Source: Podospora comata (lineage: Eukaryota > Ascomycota > Sordariomycetes > Sordariales > Podosporaceae). From it: a DNA stretch of 64,000 bases. Of this stretch, positions 11,152-22,062 are shown piece by piece (positions within the stretch are counted from its first letter, which is position 1; every line of letters begins with the position of its first letter). The position numbers and the translations under genes are program-made. The notes below the pieces were generated by a model that saw nothing but the letters and a program-made list of their open reading frames with translations, did not search any database and was not told where the DNA came from. The stretch spans positions 2,604,001 to 2,668,000 of the forward strand of contig CP071494.1 in NCBI GenBank assembly GCA_017354895.1, given 5' to 3'.

Positions 11152-13901
11152 AAGAGAGCCTCAAGAGGGATCAAGAAACGATGTGATTGGCGAAGGCTGA
11201 CAAGAGCTCGATGCTGGTTCCCGGCAGACAGTGCAACGCTCTGAGGCACCAAACCGGATTAGGATTACTTGGATCGTGGAGAGGCTCTTCCGTGCCGTCT
11301 TGGGAAAGACGAGCGATCCAGGGGAACAGGGGGGTGGTCCCCACTTGGTTTGTGGGGAAAATGTAACGGCGTTTCAACTTAGCGCGCCGTAGGGAGGTGG
11401 TGTTGGACGGTCATGGACGGATGAATTCGGTGACATCCGAGAGGTGTAGAGTTGCAGTCTGAATTCAGGCAAAAAGTTGGCAAGTCTGGCAGTGGAGCGG
11501 ATAACCCAGGTCGACACAAGCGACCTCGCCAGAGACAGGTCGGGGATGCCCTCAGCCTGCGCTGAACCCGACTCCAAGGTTCTCGCAATATCGAGGTCGC
11601 TTTAGTTCGACAGGCTCAATACCGAGTCGCAGCACGGGAACGGGAGAGCTCGTGGTTGACAGTTTCGGCTAAAGAGTAGCGCTCCCAGCAGACAACGTGG
11701 TGGACGGCATTTTGCATTGACGGCGTGGGGAAGGCAATGGGAAAAGTATAAGATGGCCTGCTTCCAACCAAATTGGAGGACGAGCAAGGCGAAACAGCTT
11801 CCCCCAACTTCTGCGGTTCGCATGGAGATCATCGCCGATAGTGCCTGCCGCCACTGTTCTCGGCCGCTTAAACGCTTTAGCCAAGACTTCGTCTGAAAAA
11901 GGGGGCAAGAAGGCTTCACTCTGGTAGTGCATAACGTCATTATCTGTTCCAGCTTAACTTGCACTTGGCTTGCAAAGGCTCAAGCTTCACATCTCGCGAG
12001 AGGCTCGGCAGCAGGAATTTCAGATCAGATGGCCAAGTTCACGCGCGGCTTCCCGGCGCGGGCTCCTCCACGACCGCCACCGTCCCGTCACTCCGATGCT
12101 ACTATCCACCACAGAGGCCCACATCGACTACAACGATTCTCCTCTATTGTCTCGAATCTTCTAGTTTTTGATTTTTCGTGTCCTGCTGACAGTCTCTTTC
12201 TTTTCAAGATTTTCATTCATGTCGATGTTGTTGTTGACTATGGCGATGATGTTGATATGATGCCCCTCACTGTGGGTGACTTGAGAAGTTGGAAGGGCCG
12301 GCCCTGAGGTTCATGTGTGACTCTGAGTTTTGAAAGAATTCCCCTTGTGAGAGCTGTGGAATCGCGCCATGTTTGCCCGAGCAGCACACCCTCTCGGACG
12401 CAGGTCTACCCACCACTGCCCCGTTTTCGGCTTCGTTGTCCAAAACAAAACTGACCATCATCTCTAGCTTGCAAGTAAAACATCCGACAGTGCTTCATGG
12501 AGCGTTGGATATGTGCGCGTTCAAGTGGAGAGACATAATTATCATTGGTGGAATGCGTGCCCGGTGTAAAATGCATGCTGGTGGTGATGATGCTCCTCCT
12601 ATCGCGAGAGAGAAACTGAGCTGCAATGAGAAACCAACATCACCCTATCTTGAAGCTAATTCAGCTAGCACCCGACTAACTCGAAAAACTGCGGTGTCAC
12701 CTCTTCCTAGGCTGGTTTTCTTGTTGGGGATTTCAAGAATAGAATATCAAGCATTGTGAGGCTGAGGTCCTCAGTTTTCGAATTCAAACACCTCGCTGCC
12801 TCCCTGTCTTTCTCGTGACACCAGCCACATCATCAAAACCAACATCGTAGGTCAGGCGCCGGCATCGGTCAAACACATCACCATGACAATGTCCAAGATC
12901 TCATTGATATCGAATGCAAGGAACCGCCCAGCAAGACCTGTTCACGTATCTTTGCTGGAAAGCAGGCCTAAAACGCAAAATGGGCCATAATCGACCAAGA
13001 GACTTGTCCCAACATTGTATTTCGTCTGGGAGCAAGCGACCGTAGTTGGGGTCGAGAGCCGCTGCTTTAGCTTAATAGGGGTCTTTTCAAAGGTGGGTGA
13101 GCAAGCGACGGGAGCAGAGAAACAAGTTGCGAGAAGAGAATCTTCAAGGACACTTTCCACAATTGTCTGTGGGGGCGTTTGGCAGCGTGCCATTATCACC
13201 GGGGTCTGATGGCCGGAATTGGAAGAATGTCACCAGACCTATGGAAGACGGTGAGAGAGGGGACGTCTTGGACACAGGGATGGGCGGCCGCCGTTCTCAC
13301 AGAAAGTAACCATGTATGTCTGCAAGAATGATTAACAGGCATTAAAATTACTAACAGGCCTTCCAAATAGCCAGTATATCTTCTTACAAATGAATCACCG
13401 GGTCTCTAAACGTAGTTGTGGAGCAGCAATACCTCAAACCTCCGACTGTTTCTCCCCTGTCGGTTGACAGAGCATGCAGCCTTTCCAGGGAATATTGGCG
13501 CCGGAGGGTCGGCTTCTGGAGCAACATAAGCAACCTCGAAGTTACGCCATCGAACGTGTCACGCTCAGGAGTCTGGCTGCAGGCTCGGACAGTACCCTGA
13601 CAGAAGTATAATGGTGACGACAGAATGCATTTGGTAGAATCAATGCTAATCTCATCAACATACCGAACCAGAAGCCCCAGTCCCAGCAAAAACACCATCC
13701 CAACTCCATACGCCCTACCAAAGTGTGTACAATATGTTCCCTCAAATCGCATCATGGTGTCCAACTGGTCCAAGGTCTTGGCACAGATCCGTGCCTCATC
13801 CCCAGACTCGGGCCTCGAATCAGAACCGGTCGCTTCATCCGCACCCTTGCTGCCAACGGTCGATCCCGTCCCCACCATGCCGGCAATCTCGACTCCACAA
13901 C

Positions 13902-15047
13902 TCAAACAGAGCTCCCGACGACATTCCTGTTCTTCAATCTCGTATATCCAGCTCTGTTGTATCTCCTCAAACATCTCGAGCCTCCCCAAAACACCACCGC
14001 TGCTAACCCCACGAGGGACGCAAACAGCAAGAACAGATGCTCACCAATAGCCAAGAACATCTTGTTATCCCAGTTCACCCAAGTCCCACCTCTTTCCTGG
14101 GTAAAAAAGATCCACTCGTCCGCCTCTGGCCTGTCGTCCATGATCAACCGGTAACCTCTGTGTTCCATCTCGGAATCTGCCCCAGGCTTCGGCAGCAACG
14201 AGTGGTACTTCTCCCACACAGCCGTTTCGAACCACTGCCCACTCGCAAAACTGATGGTGATGTAAGGAAAGAAATAATTCCAGTCGTACTCCATCAGTGA
14301 CATTGTAACGAGGTTCCAGAACGGGTGGCGAGGCTTCGACGCAAGGATGTTGTTCGAGAGAGCTCCGCGGCTGCCGTCGGTGATCCAAAACGGATAGTAT
14401 AGCAGAGGTGTCAAGTCCGTTTTGCAGCCCTGTTGCAGAGTATTATAAGTATCTTGTCCAGTTGAAGGATGGGGAAAACCACTGACATTGTCCAGATCCA
14501 TGTATATTCCCCCATGATGATACAGCAAAAAGTACCTCACGGCATCCACCCTCTGCACCTTGTATCGATACCCATCATACGTCCTCAAAAACCAAGGGTA
14601 TTCCCTTTCGATAAATTCTCTCGAGGTTCGTTCGGTCCACAACTATCATCACCACCCAAAGTCAGCATTCCCATCCCCGTCATTTACACAACCCCCACCT
14701 GTACCACCACACAAACCTACCTTAAACTCCCACCCCGGATTCCTCTCCACACAGCCTCCCCTAACCCCCTCCCAATCCCCCGGCAAACTATCATTCCCCG
14801 GTTCCTTCCAATTGTGAAAAACCTGATGCACAATCTTTGGAATATGCTGAACCCTCTTCCCTTCCCCCCCCAACAACCCATGTCCATCCTGGTTATACGC
14901 CTCAAGCGCATCCGCCTGCCGTAGCTGAATCCCGGCATGCTGGAAAAAGAGGCCCACAAACGCCACCAACCGCGCGAGAATGTACCCCGTTCCAGCCAAC
15001 AACACCACCGCCCAAAGGATGACGGATATCTTGATCGAGATTCGCAT
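13902..15047 (-). CDS. GT32 glycosyltransferase, SUR1/CSG1-like (mannosyltransferase family)
   Basis: Members of this family transfer mannose in the Golgi; the SUR1/CSG1 branch makes mannosyl-inositol-phosphoceramide. Exons: 15047..14721 and 14642..13902, with a 78-nt intron (donor GTAGGT, acceptor TAG). The product has 355 residues. There is an N-terminal membrane anchor (about 5-35), then HIPKIVHQVFHNWK typical of the GT32 start. The DXD motif is YMDLDN with Asp158 and Asp160, preceded by RYFLLYHHGGIY. A second hydrophobic segment near residues 308-330 is followed by a basic tail. The C-terminal membrane segment is what favours the SUR1-like branch over OCH1. The start at 15047 is taken as the last ATG before the anchor; an upstream non-ATG extension is open. 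Substrate is inferred, not shown. Confidence 0.88.
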
Positions 15048-16083
15048 CTTTTGTCTTTCCCCGTCCACTGTACTCGGTCGGTCGGCTGGCTCGTCGCCGG
15101 GGGGCAAAAAAGTAATATATGTTAGGACAGCAAGCAGCAAACAACAAAAGCAGATACCCTCACGAAATCAATACGTCACATCCAAAATGGCTCTCTCTGC
15201 ATCAACAACAAAAAACAATGTTGCCAAAAGGAGAAAAAGGCAGAGAAACAAAAAGTGATGTCAGTCCCAAAAACTTCCCAGGCAACCCCCCGCCCTAAGT
15301 TTCCCGCCCAAAGTCCGACGTCAAAGTAAAAAGGGAGAGACAGAACCCCCGAGCCCAGGCCAAGTTTAAAGTTCAGCCTCTCTCCCTTCCCGAGTTCCTA
15401 CCGCTCCCGAGACATGCACCTCCCTTATTACCTACAAGGGAGGACTGGAAGCACCCGGGATTCCGAACCCGAACTTCCAACACTTTCAAGGCAGGCACCC
15501 AGATCCACGAAAAAAAGCAAGACCGTTTGCGTGGCTTGCGGCTGTGTATTGTTTGCACTGCATGTACCTCCTCCCCTTCCACACACATGGGACACCGTTC
15601 GTGCAACCTGCACCACGCGCGCTTGCTCACTGTACGAGCAGCACAGCAGCACCCTTCGGCTGGCGCTGAATCACGATCGGCCCTAAGAATGACAAATGAC
15701 AGACATGTGCCCGGGCTTGTCTTGGCATTGGCCCGGACAAAGAATTGACAGGTTGCCGGTGACTGCTATTACAATTATTAGCTCTATGGTCATGCTCTAA
15801 TCTATCCGAAAAGTTCCCCAAATCCCTCCGGTGGTATAAGCCTCACTGAGCATCCTTTCCGTGTCGCTGTCTCAGTGTCTAATTTGACCATGTATAGTCG
15901 CTGGCTGTGATGCCACCAGCCCCCGTCGCTGTACACCAGTCAGCATCATCCAACTAACAGCGGCCAATGAGTCCAATCTCACCTTATCAATACAGCCTCA
16001 ACTCAATATCGCTATGCCTAGTACTTGAGCTCAACTCCAACTCCAAATCCACTCTATGCTTTCGTAATCTCTTCGTTTGGTGA
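15048..16083. other. Spacer between the GT32 and GT31 genes
   Basis: This 1-kb region holds the GT32 promoter and the GT31 3' end. A GGGATTCCGAACCC-like string near 15460 recalls a tRNA T-arm, but no cloverleaf can be drawn around it. I see no other feature. Confidence 0.5.
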
Positions 16084-17887
16084 TCAATCCCTCCTACTTT
16101 CATACCCATCAAACGTAGGACACTCCCTCTCCAGCTTCCTCACCTTTCTAATATTAAACCCCGACACCTTATCCTGCTCCTTCACTTCTTCCCCCACTAT
16201 CATCCACGGACTGATATGACACCTCCCCGTGGATGACTCCCACGTCCAAGCGATACACTTCTTGAAAGCCTTTTCCGTGCACTTCTCCATGCAATCCTGC
16301 GCCGACGCAACATTCTCATGCGTGTAAACAGCCTCATCCACCGGCCCAACATAATCCCAGTCCAAAGTCCAAGCATCCACCTCTGACTCAAACGGCGGCG
16401 CAGACCGGAAAATAACACACGCATCCGGCTCTGGCTTCCCCCAAGCCCAACCGGTCCCGGTACTAGCGCGAAATCGCCGGTTGTACTCCGCCAAGCACTC
16501 CCACTCACTCTTGACATCCCGCAGCACAATCCTCGACATCTCCTCCCTCTGCTTCGGATCCTTGATCGTCTTCTTCGTCATTTCAGGATGCCACCTCCAA
16601 GGAGCAGGCACCCCGTAAATCTTCCACAAATCCAACCAAAACACCGGCTCCGTCACATTCCTAAAATGCTCCCCAACGTCCCTCATCATCTCCGGCTGAG
16701 GCAACGTGTGAAAGCTCAAGATAGGAGAACACATCCTGTCCCCTCTGATTTTACTCCTCCTCGGCGGCTCTCCATTGAACAAATACGCATACCTCTCATC
16801 CAGATAAATTCCCACCCTAATCAGCGCCTTCGCCAACAACCGATCCCCCCAAACCTCATCCAAACTCTCCAAATAACTCGTCTTGAGCGCCTTCGGATTC
16901 TCCTTCACCAACGCCCTCATCGCCGCCTGCGACAAGATAACCGCCGACCCCCCATGCGCAAACCTCGCCCGAAAGTCACCAACGGCATTACCAAGATAGT
17001 GCTTCTCCTCCGGGTCAAAATGTCCCAAAAACCTCTTCACACTCGTCTCCACCAGAAAAGTATCATCATCCACCAGCAAATACCACTTCTTGTCCGGCCA
17101 CCTCTGATACGCAAACTCCAGCCCAGGTATAAACTTCAACGCGTCCAACTCCCACCCAAACTGCTTTGACAACCCCCCCGCCAGCTCCTCATCCTTCGCC
17201 CCAACAGCAGCAGTCAACCTCTCATACTTCCCCACCCTCTTATGCCCCAACAAACCCCCCAAAATCGGATTCTCCAACCCCCTCTCCACCATATCATACA
17301 CCTTGACCACCCTCTCCCCCCCATCACCCAAAACCATCTCCCCCCCATAATCAGCAATCACAACCACCTCCCCCCACCCCCTAACACTCTCAAACCAAGC
17401 CGGAACCCTCCCCCGAGTCCCATACCCCGTCTTCAACACAACCCCCACATCCCTCCCCCAATCGACCTCGTACTCTGGCCTCTCCCTCAAAACCCACTCC
17501 TCACTTGGCCTTCCCCCGGTCACCAGTCTCTTCCAGTTCCACCTCACCCCCAACCTCAGCGTGGAATCATACGGCAGAACCGCCGCCCCGAGCAAAAAGC
17601 AGACAATGGCAAAAAGGGGAAAAGACAGCCAGTTTGACTTGAGAAAGCGGATCGCTCTCCTCAGGGGCCTGGGGAGGAACCTCCTTGTTGATCGTCGACG
17701 ACGGGGGGTCCACCCAGAGCCCTGGGCGATGTTGGCGTAGGGGTTGGCGGTTTGGGGATGGGGTTGTGGAGGATGTGATGGTGAGGGGATTGGGGGTTCT
17801 AAAGAGGTGTGTTAGTCCACAAGATAAAAAGGGGAATGGGGGGGCTATACCACCGAACAGTCCACGGACAAAGTCAGACAGTGTCAT
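16084..17887 (-). CDS. GT31 (fringe-like) glycosyltransferase with C-terminal PAN/apple-like region
   Basis: This is a type II membrane glycosyltransferase of the secretory pathway, probably a galactosyl- or related beta-1,3-transferase; its acceptor is unknown. Exons: 17887..17851 and 17798..16084, with a 52-nt intron (donor GTATAG, branch CTAAC, acceptor TAG). The product has 583 residues. Order: Pro-rich cytosolic tail, a very basic stretch (RRRRSTRRF), a membrane anchor (about 66-87), then the catalytic domain. The metal-binding DDD motif is at about 256-258 (YLLVDDDTF), followed by GGSAVILS typical of fringe/GT31. The C-terminal 80 residues contain spaced cysteines (DCMEKC, KKCIAW, RCHIS, CPTF) resembling a PAN/apple module. 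The first exon was added because the long frame lacks an ATG. The gene lies in tandem with the GT32 gene, 1 kb apart. Confidence 0.9.
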
Positions 17888-18508
17888 GGTGAAAATCTCC
17901 CCTCTCTCTGCTTGTGGCTGGTTGACTTGGAGACGAACACAAATCCAGTTGAATGAAGAAGCCTCTCATGAAAAAAAGCAATTAAACACTGTACTTTCAT
18001 AACCCCATACCCATCATAAGAAGAAACCTCAAATGAAAGAGATAAAAAAAAAACACAAGCAAGCGGAAAGATAACAATCAACAAAGGTATGCTCAATGCT
18101 TTGCTTGCCTTGTCCAACAGAGGAAAGAAAAATTAATGTTGGATGATGATGGTCAATTCTCCCAAAAAACAAAAGTGAGAAAGCTCAAGTTCAGGCAACG
18201 TGCATTGCGCCTTGGCACCGCTGAGCAGTCGCGACTTGGCTTTTGCTGCAGGGGTGGTGTTGGTTGAGTGCAGACGCTCGGACCATATCGCCAACCCCCC
18301 TTGAAGGAAGGAGCTCCTGAGACAACAATGGCAAGAGCAAACCTCTCGAACTTCAAATTATAAAAATTGCATGTGAGGATACAAGGCTCATGGCGGCTAC
18401 TCCCAGAATTCAATGGATTTCTTCTATTCCCTACTTGATTTTATTTTTGCCCACAATAGATCGACAGACCTTTTGATCTCTAAACCTTATACCCCCTCCC
18501 TCTCATCC
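17888..18508. other. Spacer between the GT31 start and the FRS1 stop
   Basis: This A/T-rich region contains the GT31 promoter and the FRS1 3' end. Short frames occur without coding character. Confidence 0.5.
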
Positions 18509-20613
18509 TCAAAGGAACACCTCAAGGTTAATCTCCAAAGTGCTCACCGGGTATCTCAGATCAAACTTCTCCAACACCGTCGGGTGCAACACACCCAACT
18601 CGCCAATCCTCTTCAGCTCACCACCCAACCTCACATAAATCGCAGCCGCCCTCCCCTTGAAGAAGGTTGGCTCGTCAATCTCCTGGATGAAATACCCATC
18701 GGCCTTGCTTGGGTTCTCCTTGACCGCATAGTCAATGCTCTTACCCTCTAGGCCCTCCTCGTGCGTTACAAAGGCAACCTTCAGCATCGTCATGACGCGG
18801 TCCAGCAAGCCGTGTACGATTTCGAAGCCGCTCGTCTTGCCATAGTAAGCAGCCGCCCACCGCCTCTCGTTTCTCGCCTTGCGCTCAAGGGACTCATCCT
18901 TGAAGACGACATCCGCCGACTCGATGATCTGGAGTGGCAGCTTCATCGCCTTGTTTTCGCTGAGCGTCTTGAGGAGACCTGGGAGGAGGGATGTCCGCGC
19001 GACTTGATACTCGACGGTTCTGGGGTTGGCGAGCTTGACGGCGGTTTTGCCATCATCGACACGGTTAAGCCACTCAAAGTTCTCCTCGTGCGAGCAGAGA
19101 ATGAGAGGCATGACCTCAACCCAGCCGGCCATGGCGCATTCGGTACGGACGATATCGCTGAGCTTGTTGATCATGAGAGGCTTGCCGATGGTTACAGACC
19201 TGTTTGGTGATGAGCGGGGGAGGCTGTTGAAACCGTAGGCGATGGCAACATCTTCCATCTACACCAAATTGTCAATATCCCATACCGAACCTTGAGAAAA
19301 CGAGAACAGCTTACCACATCGCAGGGGTGCAAAACATCGGCACGGGTTGGTGGCACAGTAACCTTGACAAACTTGGGATCCGAAGATGGTTCAGCCTTGT
19401 ACGCCATCTTGCTCAACAACTTGCAGATAGACGCGGGGGACTCGCTCAGGCCAGTAACCTGGTTCAGGTAGTCAACCTCAACATCCATAGTGCGGGCAGC
19501 CAAGCTTGGCGTTACCCGGGTGGTGCCGTTGTGCTCGGAAATCACCTTGACAGGCTCGATTGTGAAGGGCTCGGCGCAGTACTGAGAGAACATGGCGACC
19601 ATGATGTTGCAGACAATATCCAGCTTGGTCTGATCGGTTGCAGTCATGTCGATGAAGACATTCTTGGTATCGAGGGTAATCTTGGAGCGCTCGCTGTTGA
19701 TGATGGGGGGGAGAGAGCAGATCTCTCTGTTCGCGTCAAGAATAACCGGGTAGACGGGCTTGTCGCGAAGGATGTGGAGGTAACGACCGAGATGTCTGTC
19801 GGTCTCGTAGAAGCTCATGAGCTCCTCACCGTTAATCTTCTTGGTCTGGTTCAGGGGGACAAAGTTGATGTCCTTGGGTGGGAGGGCCTCGTAGGTGAAG
19901 GGGCCCTGGATTGTGTCGAGATCGTGGGTACCGATGCTACATCCCAGCCGTCAGCATTCCATTCCTTCTCCGCAAAGCCAGCCTCGATGCCGAAGTCGGA
20001 GCCACCACACGTACGCAACCAGTGTTCGTTGTCTCGCAAGGTTCTGGTGGAGCTTGTCCTGCAGGCTGATGAAGGAGTCGTAGGAGTCCTGGGTGAACTT
20101 GATGTTGCGAAGGATCGCGCCGGCAGCATAGGGGCGGACCTGCTCTGTTTCCTTGGTGATGGTGAGGGTCTGCATCTTGTCCTCTGGGATGTCGGCCAGC
20201 TTCCAGTTTGGTGTCCCGTGTTTCCCGCGGAAGATGTTTAGGTGCATCGCAATTCCTGAATAGTTCCTCTCAGCATGTCTTTTCCCCTTTTCCAAACTCT
20301 CCTCCCTAAGCCTCCAACCAAAAAGGGGGGCGTCATACCCTCGAAGCACAACATATCATAACGGTTGGCGGGAATCTCGATCGCCAACTCGGGCTTCTGA
20401 TCCTTGGGGCGCGAAGGGTCATTCTCGGTGTCCTTGTCGAGCTCAATGCCAAAGTCGAAACAAAGCTGCTGGAAGCTCTCCTCGGTGAACCTGTTTCCCA
20501 AGAACAACAATCGGTCAACCTCCTCCTGGTCATGGTGGGGTAAGCAGTGCGCAATCTTACTGCTCGCCGAGCTCTTCAAAGAGCCGGTACTTGTCGACGT
20601 TGATGGTAGGCAT
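18509..20613 (-). CDS. FRS1: Phenylalanyl-tRNA synthetase beta subunit, cytosolic
   Basis: The beta subunit of the alpha2-beta2 enzyme that charges tRNA-Phe; it carries the tRNA-binding and editing (B3/B4) domains. Five exons: 20613..20561, 20490..20339, 20255..20015, 19936..19315, 19258..18509. Introns are 70, 83, 78 and 56 nt, with standard GT/AG ends and consistent phase. The product has 605 residues, near the 595 of yeast FRS1. It begins [17 protein letters not shown], then [20 protein letters not shown], the B3/B4 region with [12 protein letters not shown], the B5 domain with [20 protein letters not shown], and the catalytic-like C-terminal fold ([16 protein letters not shown]). The match is strong through its whole length. 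The upstream 1.4 kb is its promoter region. Confidence 0.95.
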
Positions 20614-22062
20614 ATTGAAGAAAAAGCCAATCAATTTCTTTTTCCTTTGTGTCGTCGAACCGATCAAGTGGAGCGGAATTGGAAACGACGTAAAAAGCCT
20701 TCTGCGCCGGAACGGTTGTCTTTCTAAAACTCTAAGACGGCTAGGTTCGTGAACATTCAGACAACACAGGCCTAACTCGACTCATCCAACGCCCCCAGTC
20801 CGGCCTGGAGGGGCCGCACTTGGCTGGGATGACTCAAAATGCGGGACGGGTTTACTGCCGGGCGTCACCGCTTAATTTCTGATGGAGGGGTTGTTCCCCC
20901 ACTCACCTTCCTCACCTTCCACTCACCGGGCTCCTTCTGTGCCCCACCGACAGCGCACAGACAATTTGCATCTGCTCTCAAATTTGCAAGCGTGCACAGA
21001 CCATCTACCCTCCAGTATATATTGCCCGCTCCCCTCTCATATTTTCGATTGCCTTTTCTTCTTTTTTTCTTCATACTTACCTTGGCTGGCCTCCGGGAGA
21101 TCAAGAATTCCTAGAGGTATGGCGAAGAGCCTTCATTGCACATCGAGGAGTTCTTCGTCATTGATTGTCCTACGGGATCGTCATGGCTGTAATTTTTGAT
21201 GTTTTCCACACCTTTTTTTTCATTGTGCGCTTGATTCTGTCAAGCCATGAGGAAGAAAATTTCATTCCCATTCGCATTGTCATCAGTGTCTTGATGTTTT
21301 TTTATGCTGAAAGCTAAACCTGTTATGGGTTCGGGTGTTGGAAGGCCGCTTGTTCAAATGTCCCAATCACATCATGTCATCGTGACATTGAAGTCGCGAC
21401 TTGCATGTCAACAAAACAAGCTATCGTATCGTAGCACAACCACAAGACACAACACTCGCTCCTGTGTCAAAGTCTCTCTTCTCTATATAACATCTGCTTC
21501 CTACCGTGGTATATGGTCGCAAAAGAACTAAAACCGCAAAAAGCGAAAGAACAAAAAAAGAAAAAGTAATGGTATCTCTTGCAGATTTAAGAAAAACAAA
21601 AATCCACTTAGGATTAAGAAAACAACAAGAATGCAGAGGCCATCCATCCCCAATTCTTAACCAAAGACAAATACCCCATCTCTATAAAGTCCATCCATCC
21701 ATGGCTTTCGAAACAAAAGCGACCGACCGACCGACCGACCGACCAAACCAGCCCAAGATAATATCCATCGACTCGAAACAGTCCATCCCGCCGGCGCACG
21801 CGCTGTTGAGAACGCAATGATGGAAAAAAACAAAAGGCTTTCCTTTTAAAACAAATGCAATAGAACTTTCGCCCCAGTATGCAATATGTCTTTCTTTGAT
21901 ATCCCGAAATGAAGAAGGAAAGAAACCAAAAAAATAGCTGCACTGCAACTGAAGGGGTGGGGAATAAATAACAAAAACAAAGGTTATAAGAAGAACAACA
22001 TCCATCACCCAAGAGGAGAAAACAAGTCACTCCACACACCATTCTCTCCAAAAAAAAAAGAC
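20614..22062. other. Intergenic region, FRS1 promoter and 3' flank of the Sel1-repeat gene
   Basis: T-rich and A-rich stretches are separated by a (GACC)6 microsatellite. I see no gene. The long poly-A/poly-T stretches close to 22.05 kb fit a transcript end. Confidence 0.5.
21721..21744. repeat. (GACC)6 microsatellite
   Basis: Six perfect copies of the tetranucleotide GACC lie about 320 nt beyond the stop codon of the 1824-residue gene, possibly within its 3' untranslated region. Confidence 0.9.

Larger units (their letters stand above)
10567..13901. other. Gene-poor 3.3-kb interval
   Basis: Apart from the LPMO promoter (10.57-11.2 kb) I find no convincing gene. Many short frames exist on both strands, but none has domain-like sequence. 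The 13.38-13.90 kb part is probably the 3' flank of the GT32 gene. Confidence 0.5.

Noticed and set aside
13384-13989. Minus-strand frame of 201 codons with one hydrophobic segment, downstream of the GT32 gene
   Set aside because: Its first third overlaps the GT32 coding end in another frame, and the rest has scattered Cys/Arg/Thr with no domain. It is more likely 3' flank.
15455-15475. T-arm-like string resembling the 3' half of a tRNA
   Set aside because: The loop has the wrong length and no D-arm or anticodon arm is found on either side.
19327-20241. Plus-strand open frame of 304 codons
   Set aside because: It is antisense to FRS1 exons 3 and 4 and has no recognisable domain.
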